From positions 1-51,171 of the forward strand of contig JANYAR010000156.1 in NCBI GenBank assembly GCA_025361185.1: 51,171 nucleotides of DNA. Direction: 5' to 3'. Of this stretch, positions 40,701 through 49,356 are shown piece after piece (the first letter of the stretch is position 1; each line of letters starts with the position of its first letter). Made by a program: the position numbers and the translations under genes. Under the pieces are notes generated by a model that saw only the letters and a program-made list of their open reading frames with translations, was not told the origin of the DNA and ran no database searches. Source of the stretch: Alphaproteobacteria bacterium (lineage in GTDB: Bacteria > Pseudomonadota > Alphaproteobacteria > Micropepsales > Micropepsaceae).

Positions 40701-43700
40701 GAACCGCATCTCGACATATCGCAAAGCGATACCGAGGCCCTTCGCCTGGCAGCGCGTCAAACCTGGGCGTTCTTCGAAAAGTTCGTCACGGCCGAAGACA
40801 GCCACTTGCCGCCCGACAATTACCAGGAAATTCCGAAGGGTGAGATCGCCCATCGAACCTCGCCGACTAATATAGGCCTCTACCTGAACGTTGTTTTGGC
40901 CGCCCGCGATTTTGGTTGGATCGGGACGCTTGAAGCGATCGAACGCCTTGAGGCGACGCTGGGTTCGCTGACGAAATTGGAACGCTTTCGCGGCCATTTC
41001 CTCAACTGGTATGATACCACCAGCCTTCGGCCGTTGGAGCCCCGCTACGTTTCCACCGTCGACAGCGGCAATCTCGCTGGCAACCTGTTGGTCGTGAAGC
41101 GTACCTGTGCCGAAATGCTTGCCCCAACTCAGTCCGAACGTATTAGGGCAGGGTTGACCGATACACTGGCTTACGCCCGAGAAATACAGCGTTCCGCGCG
41201 TGGGAAAACGCGCGAGGATGGCGATATAACCATCGCGCTGGAACAGTTGGCGGGGGCACTCGGCCGGGACGAGCCGCAAGGGCACATGCCGTTGCAATTG
41301 GGTGCGCTTGAGCAACAGCTTCCCGCCCTGATGCGGCTTGCCGAGGGACTGCCTTCTGGCGCCGTGCGCTCTGCAATAGAAGCGCTGTGCAAATGCGTTC
41401 TGAGTCACGTCCGGGACGCGAATCTTCGAAAAAAAGGGGCGGATGCCCTGGACCTTTCCGCCCGGCTTGCCGTCATCGCCGATACATGCGGCGACATGGC
41501 GGAACGCATGGAGTTCGGCTTCCTCTTTGACGAGCCGCGCCAGCTTTTGGTCATTGGTTACCGCGTGGACGACCAGGCCGTGGATTCCAATGCCTACGAC
41601 CTTCTTGCGTCCGAGGCGCGGCTGGCAAGTTTCCTTGCAATCGCCAAGGGCGACATCCCGACCCGACACTGGTTTCACCTCGGCCGTACGCTTACCCCGC
41701 TTGGCCGGGCTTCGGCGCTGCAATCCTGGTCGGGGTCGATGTTCGAATATTTGATGCCATCGCTGATTATGCACGAGCCGGCAGGAAGCCTGCTCGCCAC
41801 GAGCAACAAGGCGGCGGTTAAACGACATATCAGTTACGCGGGGCAGCTGCGTATCCCGTGGGGGATTTCCGAATCGCAGTATTACGCGCTGGATCGCGAC
41901 CAGAACTTTCAATATTCCGGCTTCGGTGTTCCTGATCTGGGACTGAAGCGGGGATTGAGCGAAAATACCGTCATAGCGCCCTATGCCAGCGGCCTTGCTG
42001 CGATGATTGCTCCGGCCGCCGCCTGGAAAAATCTCAAGCGCCTCAGCAACATGGGCGCCCGCGGATCGTATGGTTGGTATGAAGCGGTAGACTATACCCG
42101 CGCGCGGCTGCCTGAAGGCACCGATAGGATGGTGATCCAAACCTATATGGCGCACCACCAAGGCATGATGATTCTGGGCATCTGCAATGTGCTGCATGAT
42201 GGCGCTATGCGCGAGCGTTTCCATAGCGAGCCGATGGTCAAGGCAGCGGAACTTTTGTTGCAGGAGCGTATGCCCCGCGACATCGCCGTGGCACGCCTGC
42301 CGCCCGAAATGCAGACCGGCGCCATCACGTTCTTTGACAAAGCGCCGCGCGTGCCGCGCAGTTTTTTCACGCCCAATACGGTCGTTCCCCGGACCCATCT
42401 GCTTTCGAATGGTAGCTACAGCCTGATGATCACGGCCGCGGGGGGAGGCTATAGCCGCTGGCGCGGAATGGCCGTCACGCGCTGGCGCGAGGACACGACC
42501 CGCGATAACTGGGGCTCCTTTGTCTACCTGCGCGATGTGAACAGCAACAAGGTTTGGTCCGCGGGGTACCACCCCATGGCCGAAGATGCGCAACAGTATG
42601 AAGCAGTATTTTCCGAGGATCGCGCTACGATACGCCGCTCCGACGGGTCGATTTCGACGGTGATGGAAGTCGTGGTTTCGCCGGAAGATGATTCCGAGGT
42701 ACGCCGGATATCAATCACCAACAACGGCACTCGGCCACGCGAATTCGAAATCACTTCGTATGCCGAACTGGCACTTGCCAATCCCCAAGACGACGATGCA
42801 CATCAGGCATTCTCCAAATTGTTCGTGGAGACAGAATACTTGCGGGAAACCGGCGCGCTTCTCGCGACCCGCCGGCCACGCAGCCCCTCGGAACAACCGA
42901 TATGTGCTGCCCATCTCAGTGTTGCCGAAGGCGGCTCTGTCGGAGACGTGCAGTATGAAACCGATCGCGGGAAATTCCTGACGCGCAACAGAAGTGCGCG
43001 TACTGCGGCGGCGATATCGGAAGGCTGGCCCCTGTCGAACAGCGCCGGTGCCGTGCTCGACCCGATTTTCAGCCTGCGTCGTCGCGTGCAGATACCGCGC
43101 GGGCAGACGGTTACGATCGCGTTCTGGACGATGGTCGCGCAGAGCCGCGAGGAGATCATGGATTTGATAGACCGTCACCATGATGCGGTGGCGTTTGAAC
43201 GCGCAACCACGCTGGCGGCCACACACGCCCAGACACAGCTGCAATATCTGGGCATCGGCGGGGATGATGCCCATCTCTTCCAGCTGCTTGCGAACTATTT
43301 AATCTATCACGATGCCGGTCTGAGAGCTTCGCCGGAAATCCTGGAACGGGGAGGGCGGCCTGCCTCGGCATTGTGGAGCGCCGGCATATCGGGGGACCTT
43401 CCGATAGCGCTGGTGCGGATAAGCGAAGAAGATGAAGTTCCGTTCGTGCTGCAGATGGTAAGCGCCCATGGATATTGGCGGCAGAAGTGCCTGCCGGTCG
43501 ATCTGGTGATTCTGAATAACCGCGCGTCCTCGTATGCTCAGGATCTGCAAAAAACACTTGAAGCCATTATCCACTCTGCGCAGAGGGCCGAAGGGGGAGG
43601 GGATGGGCAGGGCAAGGTATATCTGCTGCGCGCCGATCTGCTCGGGTCGGAAGGGCGAGACGCGTTGAGGGCTGCTGCCCGAATAGACCTGAGCGCAAGG

Positions 43701-46247
43701 CGCGGCTCACTGGCGGACCAATTGAACGCCCTGACCGGACGGGAGGAAAATAGCACGCGCAGGAAGCGTCCGAAGGCCCGCGCCGATAAGACAGCATTCC
43801 CATCGCGGCAGCCGCTCAATCTGCAATTCTTCAATGGCGTGGGTGGCTTCAGCCAGGACGGGCGGGAATATGTGATAAGCCTGACGGGAGGTGAAAAGAC
43901 CCCCGCGCCCTGGATCAACGTCATTGCCAACAGCAATTTTGGTTTTCAGGTTTCCGCGGAAGGCGCGGGCTTCAGCTGGGCTGGCAATAGCCAGCAAAAC
44001 AAGATCAATGCTTGGTCGAACGACCCGGTGTCCAACGAAGCCAATGAGGCGATCTATCTCAAGGATCTGGAAAGCGGCGAAGTCTGGTGTCCGACCGCCG
44101 CGCCGATTTTCGAGAGGGCCGGGCGTTACACCACCCGCCACGGCCAGGGCTATACCAGGTTCGACTATGTGGGGCATGAGCTCGAGATCGAGCTGACCCA
44201 GTTTGTGCCACTGGGCGATCCCCTCAAGATCAGCCGCCTGGTGATGCGCAATTCGTCAGAGCGTCCCCGGCATTTGGCGGTGGTGAGCTACGTGGAATGG
44301 GCTCTGAGCCAATCGCGTGCCTCGGGCGCACCGCATATCGTCACGGAATTGGACGCGCAAAGCCGCGCGCTGTTCGCGCGCAATCCCCATAGCAGCGATT
44401 TCGCGGGCCACATCGCCTTTGTCGACATGGGCGGACGTCAGACCGCCTGGACAGGGGATCGCCGCGAGTTTTTGGGGCGTAATGGCACGCCAGCCTCGCC
44501 GGCAGCGATGTGGTCGGATGAACCTTTATCGCAAGTGCTGGGCGGCGGGTTGGACCCATGCGGTGTGTTGTATTCGGAAATCACGGTTGCGCCGGGCAAA
44601 GACTGCGAAGTGGTGCTCGTGTTGGGCCAGGCGACGGACCGGGACGCGGCGCGCGCGCTGATCGCCAAATACCGCACTGCCGATGCCGCGGCGATCCTGG
44701 CGGAAGTCACGGCGTTCTGGGACGGAATGCTGGGAACCTTGGAGATCAGGACGCCCGACAGGGCGATGGATTTGCTTGTCAACCGTTGGCTCCCTTACCA
44801 AACCTTGTCCAGCCGGGTCTGGGGCCGGGCAGGCTTTTACCAGGCATCGGGCGCCTATGGCTTCCGAGACCAGCTTCAGGACACAATGGCGCTGTGCATA
44901 TCCCAGCCGGCATTGGTCCGCGAGCACTTGCTACGGGCGGCGGGCCGGCAGTTTCCGGAAGGCGACGTCCAACATTGGTGGCTGCCGGAAAGCGGCAAGG
45001 GCACCCGCACGCGAATATCCGACGACAAGGCGTGGCTTGGCTATGTCGTAGACCATTATGTCGAGGTCACAGGCGATTTCGGCGTGCTGGATGAGCCGAT
45101 CACATTCCTGCAGGGCCCGGCCCTGACCGAAGATCAGCATGACGCCTTTTTCCTGCCTTGGGCTTCCAGGGAGACCGCCAGCCTCTATGAACATTGCGCC
45201 CGGGCGCTGGACGCAAGTCTGGCTGTCGGCAGCCACGGCCTTCCCCTCATGGGCACGGGCGACTGGAATGACGGCATGAACCGGGTGGGCGAACAAGGCA
45301 AGGGCGAAAGCGTCTGGCTGGGCTGGTTCCTGCATGACACCTTGGCGCGGTTTATCAAATATGCGGAACAGCGCCGCGATGCGCCCCGGGTGGCCGCTTG
45401 GCTGCTGCACATGACTGTCCTGAAACAGGCCCTGGAAGACACCGCCTGGGATGGCGCCTGGTACTTGCGTGCCTTTTTCGATGACGGCTTCGCGCTAGGT
45501 TCCGCATCCAACCGCGAATGCCGGATCGATTCCATCGCCCAGTCCTGGTCGGTGATTTCCAAGGTGGCATCGCCGGACCGCGCCCGCCGCGCGATGGAGG
45601 CGGTGGACAAATACCTGGTGCGGACAGAGGACGGGCTGATGACACTCTTCACGCCGCCGTTCGTCGCCGCGTCCCACGATCCCGGCTATATCAAGGGGTA
45701 CCCAGCGGGCATCCGCGAGAATGGCGGACAATACACCCACGGCGTTCTTTGGAGCATTGTCGCATTTACCATGATGGGCAATGGCGACCGGGCGGGAGAA
45801 CTGTTCTCGATGCTCAATCCCATCAATCATGCCCGCTCCCGGACCAGCGCACAGCGTTATCGAGTCGAGCCCTATGTGGCGTGCGGTGACGTCTATTCCG
45901 TGTCGCCCAATGTCGGCCGCGGCGGCTGGACTTGGTATACGGGATCGGCGGCCTGGATGTACCGCGTGGTGATCGAATACATGCTCGGCATCAGGGTGAG
46001 CGGAAAAACGCTCGTGATTGATCCCGTGATCCCCAGCAGCTGGCCGCAGTTCGAAGTCACCTTCCGCCATGGGTCCACGACCTATTCTATTGTCGTGGAA
46101 AACCCGCAGCGCCGATGCAAGGGCGTTTCCAGCATGACGGTGGACGGCATCACCGTGGCGAGCAATCCGGCAACAATCACCATTTCGGACGACGGCAAAA
46201 CACACAATGTCCACATCCTGATGGGCGGACCGGCAAAGGACGGATGA
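37740..46247 (+). CDS. ndvB: Cyclic beta-1,2-glucan synthase (2835 aa)
   Basis: Makes cyclic beta-1,2-glucan from UDP-glucose at the inner membrane, for osmoadaptation and envelope integrity. The length matches ChvB/NdvB/Cgs (about 2830-2870 aa). The N-terminal domain is followed by a membrane pair (about 408-455), then a GT84 glycosyltransferase segment with acidic motif VDADTRLP at about 621-628, later DLLEGIFARAALASDVELVEEFPSRYDVELARQHRWVRGDWQLLPW (Q-R-W motif), and membrane segments at about 815-980. A glucoamylase-like region (YDTTSLRPLEPRYVSTVDSGNLAGNL, about 1091) follows, then two beta-domain blocks and a GH94-like phosphorylase domain (GAYGFRDQLQD at about 2369; GDWNDGMN at about 2507), which trims chain length. 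The start is GTG at 37740. It overlaps the next gene (ATGA). Its GC content is somewhat below that of the neighbours. Confidence 0.95.
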   Translation: MPYSSPVFSPSEATLHIVLGRHNEPPIRSELFSAERLELHARSLADAQVVGKSRSARKSLRRRLAENSRRLIENFRTLAKAAKSGNQITSAGEWFLDNFHIVEEQIREVQKDLPADYYNELPKLTLGPLAGYPRVYGIAWALIAHTDGAFDIDRLERFVRAYQDIEPLKIGELWAVAITLRLTLVENLRRLIDIVVARLAETERAETIAKYILTRQADGKQRTSAFVTGALDKISATLITRLEQRLRNQNEAADAVLQQIEVELRSVGTGSDVIIQEEYQLQGADDISVRNVINAMRLVSNIDWADFVESVSFLDRALREHPGFGRMDFPTRDRYRRAVEKLARRAPLDEIAVASAAVAHARSAATIIPGESDPGHYLIGDARRDFEKRIGYLPSFSQKFWQAAAATGLFGYLSFIILITVGFVAIALAGVDRALLLPLGLLAILPASDLAIATVNRSVTNRLGPKCLPAMGLKDGVPDTYKTLLVVPVLLTDEEAIAEQIARLEVHYLSNADAGLTFVLLSDWIDSDTETAPPDQTLLEGARAGIADLNGRYAGSGSPLFVLLHRKRLWNSAQGTWMGWERKRGKLHELNRLLRGAKDTSFLDIDTAGSPIPENVRYIITVDADTRLPRGAAKRLIGKMAHPLNLPYFDPAKGRVTHGHGILQPRVTPSLPIGTESSLFQWAFSGPNGLDPYAFAVSDVYQDLFDEGSFVGKGIYDIDTFERALKQRIPENAVLSHDLLEGIFARAALASDVELVEEFPSRYDVELARQHRWVRGDWQLLPWIFCAGPRGAPRCAIPPLGRWKMLDNLRRSLSSPALLLALLVGWQLPFVASLWWTAALTLTLALPPALPILAALIPRQRGYSLRGHARNLLRDATLAATQVLFNFAFLARISYLSLDAILRTAFRLFISRRNLLQWIAFAQSAYSRRGTWRTLSFQLAGSSAFTLVVATLIVINAPADLKIAWPFLALWLLSPVIARWASAAPRVEPHLDISQSDTEALRLAARQTWAFFEKFVTAEDSHLPPDNYQEIPKGEIAHRTSPTNIGLYLNVVLAARDFGWIGTLEAIERLEATLGSLTKLERFRGHFLNWYDTTSLRPLEPRYVSTVDSGNLAGNLLVVKRTCAEMLAPTQSERIRAGLTDTLAYAREIQRSARGKTREDGDITIALEQLAGALGRDEPQGHMPLQLGALEQQLPALMRLAEGLPSGAVRSAIEALCKCVLSHVRDANLRKKGADALDLSARLAVIADTCGDMAERMEFGFLFDEPRQLLVIGYRVDDQAVDSNAYDLLASEARLASFLAIAKGDIPTRHWFHLGRTLTPLGRASALQSWSGSMFEYLMPSLIMHEPAGSLLATSNKAAVKRHISYAGQLRIPWGISESQYYALDRDQNFQYSGFGVPDLGLKRGLSENTVIAPYASGLAAMIAPAAAWKNLKRLSNMGARGSYGWYEAVDYTRARLPEGTDRMVIQTYMAHHQGMMILGICNVLHDGAMRERFHSEPMVKAAELLLQERMPRDIAVARLPPEMQTGAITFFDKAPRVPRSFFTPNTVVPRTHLLSNGSYSLMITAAGGGYSRWRGMAVTRWREDTTRDNWGSFVYLRDVNSNKVWSAGYHPMAEDAQQYEAVFSEDRATIRRSDGSISTVMEVVVSPEDDSEVRRISITNNGTRPREFEITSYAELALANPQDDDAHQAFSKLFVETEYLRETGALLATRRPRSPSEQPICAAHLSVAEGGSVGDVQYETDRGKFLTRNRSARTAAAISEGWPLSNSAGAVLDPIFSLRRRVQIPRGQTVTIAFWTMVAQSREEIMDLIDRHHDAVAFERATTLAATHAQTQLQYLGIGGDDAHLFQLLANYLIYHDAGLRASPEILERGGRPASALWSAGISGDLPIALVRISEEDEVPFVLQMVSAHGYWRQKCLPVDLVILNNRASSYAQDLQKTLEAIIHSAQRAEGGGDGQGKVYLLRADLLGSEGRDALRAAARIDLSARRGSLADQLNALTGREENSTRRKRPKARADKTAFPSRQPLNLQFFNGVGGFSQDGREYVISLTGGEKTPAPWINVIANSNFGFQVSAEGAGFSWAGNSQQNKINAWSNDPVSNEANEAIYLKDLESGEVWCPTAAPIFERAGRYTTRHGQGYTRFDYVGHELEIELTQFVPLGDPLKISRLVMRNSSERPRHLAVVSYVEWALSQSRASGAPHIVTELDAQSRALFARNPHSSDFAGHIAFVDMGGRQTAWTGDRREFLGRNGTPASPAAMWSDEPLSQVLGGGLDPCGVLYSEITVAPGKDCEVVLVLGQATDRDAARALIAKYRTADAAAILAEVTAFWDGMLGTLEIRTPDRAMDLLVNRWLPYQTLSSRVWGRAGFYQASGAYGFRDQLQDTMALCISQPALVREHLLRAAGRQFPEGDVQHWWLPESGKGTRTRISDDKAWLGYVVDHYVEVTGDFGVLDEPITFLQGPALTEDQHDAFFLPWASRETASLYEHCARALDASLAVGSHGLPLMGTGDWNDGMNRVGEQGKGESVWLGWFLHDTLARFIKYAEQRRDAPRVAAWLLHMTVLKQALEDTAWDGAWYLRAFFDDGFALGSASNRECRIDSIAQSWSVISKVASPDRARRAMEAVDKYLVRTEDGLMTLFTPPFVAASHDPGYIKGYPAGIRENGGQYTHGVLWSIVAFTMMGNGDRAGELFSMLNPINHARSRTSAQRYRVEPYVACGDVYSVSPNVGRGGWTWYTGSAAWMYRVVIEYMLGIRVSGKTLVIDPVIPSSWPQFEVTFRHGSTTYSIVVENPQRRCKGVSSMTVDGITVASNPATITISDDGKTHNVHILMGGPAKDG

Positions 46248-47872
46248 TGGGCGACGATCCCCGCGCCGGAACACTGGTGCCGGCGCAAGATGTGGTCGAT
46301 CTTTCCAAGTTGACCCAGGCTTTTTTCGACCGAAAACCCGATGTGTCGATGCCGGCGCAGCGCGTCTCGTTCGGAACGTCAGGTCACCGCGGCTCATCCC
46401 TCGACACGACCTTCAATGAAGATCACATTGTGGCCATAACCCAGGCCATCTGCCACTATCGCACGTCGCAGGGCATTGACGGGCCGCTCTATCTGGGTCG
46501 CGATACGCACGCTCTTTCCGAACCGGCCTTTCATGTCGCCATTGAGGTTCTGGCGGCGAATGGCGTTGATACGGCGATTGACGCAGGTGGTGGATATACG
46601 CCGACGCCCGTGATCTCACATGCAATTCTGCGCCACAACAAAGGCCGGTCGAAGGGATTGGCGGACGGCATTGTCATAACGCCATCCCACAATCCGCCTG
46701 AGGATGGCGGGTTCAAATACAATCCGCCCACCGGGGGACCGGCGGCGACATCGGTAACAAGCTGGATTGAAAAACTTGCCAACGACCTGCTCGAAGGGCG
46801 GCTCTGCGATGTCAAGCGGCTCGGAAAGATCGGCACGAAGGCGCCGAATATCTTCTCCCAAGACTATATGAATGACTATGTCTCTGATTTGGATTCGGTC
46901 TTGGACATGGACGTCATCCGATCATCGGGCCTCAAGATTGGCGTGGATCCGATGGGCGGCGCCGCGGTCCACTATTGGGCTGCTATTGCGGCCAAATACG
47001 GGGTGGGCTTGACGGTGACGGATGCGACTGTCGATCCTACTTTCCGGATGATCCCCCGCGACTGGGATGGCAAGGTCCGTATGGATTGTTCCTCGCGCTT
47101 TCCCATGTCGCGGCTGCTCGCCCGCAAGGAAGAGTTCGATATTTCCTTCGCGAACGACACGGATGCCGACCGCCACGGGATCGTGACCCGCAATGGGTTG
47201 ATGCCGCCAAACGATTACCTGGCAACCTGTGCCTTTTTTCTCGGCAGCGAACGCGGCGCCTTTCGGGGGTGCAACATAGGCAAGACCGTCGTGAGCAGCT
47301 CCATGATCGACCGGGTGGCCGGGTCGCTGGGCAGGGCCGTGTTTGAGGTGCCGGTGGGATTTAAGTGGTTCGTGGATGGGCTGACCGATGGCAGCCTCTA
47401 TTTTTGCGGCGAGGAAAGCGCAGGCTCTTCATTTCTTCGAAAAGATGGAAGCGTTTGGACCACGGACAAGGATGGCCTCATCGCGGGATTGCTCGCGGCC
47501 GAAATTTCGGCCAGGACCGGCCAAGCGCCGGACGTTCTGTTTTCCAACCTGACAAAGGATTTGGGCCGGGGATATTATGCACGCATTGATCGGCCTGCAG
47601 ACGGCAACCTGCGCACGCGCCTGGCAAAAGTGACCGTCTCCGGCGTCAGCGCTACGACGCTTGGCGGGGATGCTATCGTCCACAAAATCGTGAATGCGCC
47701 GGGCAACGATGCCCCCATCGGAGGAATCAAGCTTTCCACACCGAACGGATGGATCGCGGCTCGCCCATCGGGCACCGAAGACATTTATAAGATCTACGCG
47801 GAAAGTTTCGTCAGCGAGGCGCATTTGGAGGAGCTTCAACGCGACGCGGCCACCATTCTTCAGTCTATATGA
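46244..47872 (+). CDS. pgm: Phosphoglucomutase (alpha-D-glucose-phosphate specific)
   Basis: Interconverts glucose-6-P and glucose-1-P; glucose-1-P is the precursor of UDP-glucose, the substrate of the upstream glucan synthase. The 542-residue protein has the PGM signatures: VSFGTSGHRGSS, phosphoserine loop ITPSHNPPEDGGFKYNPP, metal loop FANDTDADRHGIV, sugar loop CGEESAGSSF, and phosphate loop ARPSGTEDIYKIY. Overlap of its ATG with the ndvB stop (ATGA at 46244-46247), after AAAGGA at 46235-46240, fixes the start and shows translational coupling. An ATG three bases later is also possible. With ndvB it forms a dedicated glucan-synthesis operon. Confidence 0.95.
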   Translation: MMGDDPRAGTLVPAQDVVDLSKLTQAFFDRKPDVSMPAQRVSFGTSGHRGSSLDTTFNEDHIVAITQAICHYRTSQGIDGPLYLGRDTHALSEPAFHVAIEVLAANGVDTAIDAGGGYTPTPVISHAILRHNKGRSKGLADGIVITPSHNPPEDGGFKYNPPTGGPAATSVTSWIEKLANDLLEGRLCDVKRLGKIGTKAPNIFSQDYMNDYVSDLDSVLDMDVIRSSGLKIGVDPMGGAAVHYWAAIAAKYGVGLTVTDATVDPTFRMIPRDWDGKVRMDCSSRFPMSRLLARKEEFDISFANDTDADRHGIVTRNGLMPPNDYLATCAFFLGSERGAFRGCNIGKTVVSSSMIDRVAGSLGRAVFEVPVGFKWFVDGLTDGSLYFCGEESAGSSFLRKDGSVWTTDKDGLIAGLLAAEISARTGQAPDVLFSNLTKDLGRGYYARIDRPADGNLRTRLAKVTVSGVSATTLGGDAIVHKIVNAPGNDAPIGGIKLSTPNGWIAARPSGTEDIYKIYAESFVSEAHLEELQRDAATILQSI

Positions 47873-47998
47873 CTATGCGATGGCAGGGACACAAGCCGTC
47901 CGCACCTCGCGTGTCTCTCCCGCCGCGGCCCAACGGTATCGGTAGCGAAGAGAAGAAGAGGCGGCCGCTTTTGGCACAAAGCGGACTTGGCGCGAGCG

Positions 47999-48196
47999 CT
48001 ATGGTCGGTTCGAATGCAGTCGAAGGCCGCTATAGGATAGCGCGCCCCCTACAACACAGCCAATCCAGCTGAGCCAAGTGGGGGCTGTCCAAGTACCGAT
48101 GACCACGGGCCAGCCCATGTACAGGCGCAAAATATGAACCACGACAATTATGGCGAAGATTATGCCCGTGACCAAGTTGTATGTTCTTTGGCCCAT
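47999..48196 (-). CDS. Small inner-membrane protein, two transmembrane segments
   Basis: A 65-residue protein (MGQRTYNLVTGIIFAIIVVVHILRLYMGWPVVIGTW... ending LRLHSNRP) with two hydrophobic helices at about 8-26 and 39-58 joined by a short Trp-rich turn. The ATG at 48196 follows GAGGTG at good spacing; a GTG at 48205 is less likely. No family is recognised. It stands on the minus strand just after pgm, and no EcfG-type promoter was seen before it. Confidence 0.7.
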   Translation of the reverse strand: MGQRTYNLVTGIIFAIIVVVHILRLYMGWPVVIGTWTAPTWLSWIGCVVGGALSYSGLRLHSNRP

Positions 48197-48241
48197 GATT
48201 GACACCTCAGAGGTTCAATGAAGTTTACGCCGAATTCGCCT

Positions 48242-48287
48242 ACAGCTCCAATGTCCGCTCCTGACGCCAAGCGGACATTAGAGCTGT
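48242..48287. repeat. 17-bp inverted repeat (near-perfect stem-loop)
   Basis: ACAGCTCcAATGTCCGC (48242-48258) pairs with GCGGACATTaGAGCTGT (48271-48287), 16 of 17 positions, around a 12-nt loop. Neither strand shows a T-run after it. It lies upstream of the 47999-48196 gene and downstream of the 48382-48606 gene. A weaker inverted repeat (CACCCAG/CTGGGTG at about 48296 and 48350) encloses the next segment. Possible roles are mRNA stabiliser, attenuator or the end of a small mobile repeat. Confidence 0.6.
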
Positions 48288-48381
48288 GGGCCCAACACCC
48301 AGCTGGCGAAGCTGGTCGTAAACCAAGCGGCAGAACCCCCTGGGTGATCAGGTGTCATTGGCATCAGGAGCGGTTCGGGGG

Positions 48382-48606
48382 TTACTGTTTTGGAAAAAAC
48401 ACGAGGTTCGGAAAAAGCTCCTTCAGATCCCGCAGATCCTGCAGCTCGCTGTCCTCATCATAGATAAGGTAAGCTCGCCTCGTTTTCAGATTGATCAGTA
48501 CGGAGCCATTCGCGGCCACCCTAAGCTGGAAATCCTCGGGCTTTGCGGCCCTGTCCCAAGCCTGTGCCGTCCGAATCCGGGCAAGAATTTCGTCGTCTAG
48601 TGACAC
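48382..48606 (-). CDS. Small hypothetical protein (74 aa), probably general-stress controlled
   Basis: The frame encodes a soluble 74-residue protein (SLDDEILARIRTAQAWDRAAKPEDFQLRVAANGSVLINLKTRRAYLIYDEDSELQDL... ending FPNLVFFPKQ) with no recognised motif. The GTG at 48606 is favoured because an EcfG-type promoter directed leftwards (48635-48660) places transcript start at about 48628, only some 20 nt upstream; longer frames would start before that. AGGG at about 48615 is a possible ribosome site. Codon pattern looks genuine. Confidence 0.5.
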   Translation of the reverse strand: MSLDDEILARIRTAQAWDRAAKPEDFQLRVAANGSVLINLKTRRAYLIYDEDSELQDLRDLKELFPNLVFFPKQ

Positions 48607-48634
48607 GGCGCGTGACCCTGTTAGACCGATATAG

Positions 48635-48660
48635 AACGCGAATCCTGAACTTGATGTTCC
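48635..48660 (-). promoter_or_regulatory. EcfG-type promoter of the 74-aa gene
   Basis: On the minus strand GGAAC (48660-48656) and CGTT (48638-48635) lie 17 bp apart, matching the EcfG consensus exactly. The predicted start near 48628 precedes the GTG at 48606. Confidence 0.62.
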
Positions 48661-48821
48661 CCGCACGCCCCCGAAGAATCGTCCGCGGTTCTGACGGACA
48701 GCGCCTTGGCGGTGGAACTTTCGACCGGCCCGAGAAGGGTCGTGGCTTATGGGGCGCACGAATCCAAGGTTCCGCTCAGTCGTTGCACGGTGCGGCCGCC
48801 GCAACCTCCGGCTGTAGGCGT

Positions 48822-48846
48822 GGAACTGTGCCGGCGCAGCCACGTT
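48822..48846 (+). promoter_or_regulatory. EcfG-type promoter of the 94-aa gene
   Basis: GGAAC (48822-48826), 16 bp, CGTT (48843-48846). A transcript starting near 48853 would have a leader of about 26 nt carrying the AGGAG ribosome site of the gene at 48879. Confidence 0.72.
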
Positions 48847-48878
48847 TCATACGAGTAGGCCATCCATAGGAGTGAGCA

Positions 48879-49163
48879 ATGTCAGCGCCGCATCTGGTCT
48901 CGCCCGAGAGGAACGTTGTGAAAGAGTTTGAACATCCCACCGATGTCGTGGAGACACACGATTTTTCTGCTGCGGAAAAAATCAAGGTGCTGCAGGACTG
49001 GGAAACCGATTTGCGCGAAATTCTCGTGGCAGCGGAAGAGGGCATGACGCGCGACCACCCTGATGATCCCGGCGTTCAGTTGGGTAACGTTCGTGCGGCC
49101 CTCGAACAGTTGGGCGCTCCCCCTTCCGCGGCAAGCGCGCCTACCAAGGCTGGCGGTACCTAG
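48879..49163 (+). CDS. Small conserved alphaproteobacterial protein (94 aa), probable general-stress gene
   Basis: Begins at ATG 48879 after AGGAG. The core FEHPTDVVETHDFSAAEKIKVLQDWETDLREILVAAEEGM is a helical pattern I recognise as a small uncharacterised family common in Rhizobiales and relatives, where proteins open with a short text followed by EKIxxLxxWExDxRE. There is no signal or membrane segment. The C-terminal 15 residues are low-complexity (PPSAASAPTKAGGT). The EcfG-type promoter directly upstream supports a stress-responsive role; its biochemical function is unknown. Confidence 0.8.
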   Translation: MSAPHLVSPERNVVKEFEHPTDVVETHDFSAAEKIKVLQDWETDLREILVAAEEGMTRDHPDDPGVQLGNVRAALEQLGAPPSAASAPTKAGGT

Positions 49164-49356
49164 AAACCCAGATCGCGGCCAGTGAATTGCGCGCAACGCA
49201 CCAGGCGCAGTCTTGATGGGTCCGGTGCCAGGTCACCGCTGAGACACGCTTTCGGGCGGATGCTGGTGTATGAAAGAAAAGCGCTTGGCCGATGTGGTTT
49301 CTGCCGGGCCCACCAACCTTTTGTTCGCCGATGCGCGCGAGCCAGGCTTTACGAGG

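Noticed and set aside
40431..42593. A 720-residue open frame antisense to ndvB
   Set aside because: It lies entirely within the middle of NdvB, where the forward frame has family motifs; the reverse translation shows none.
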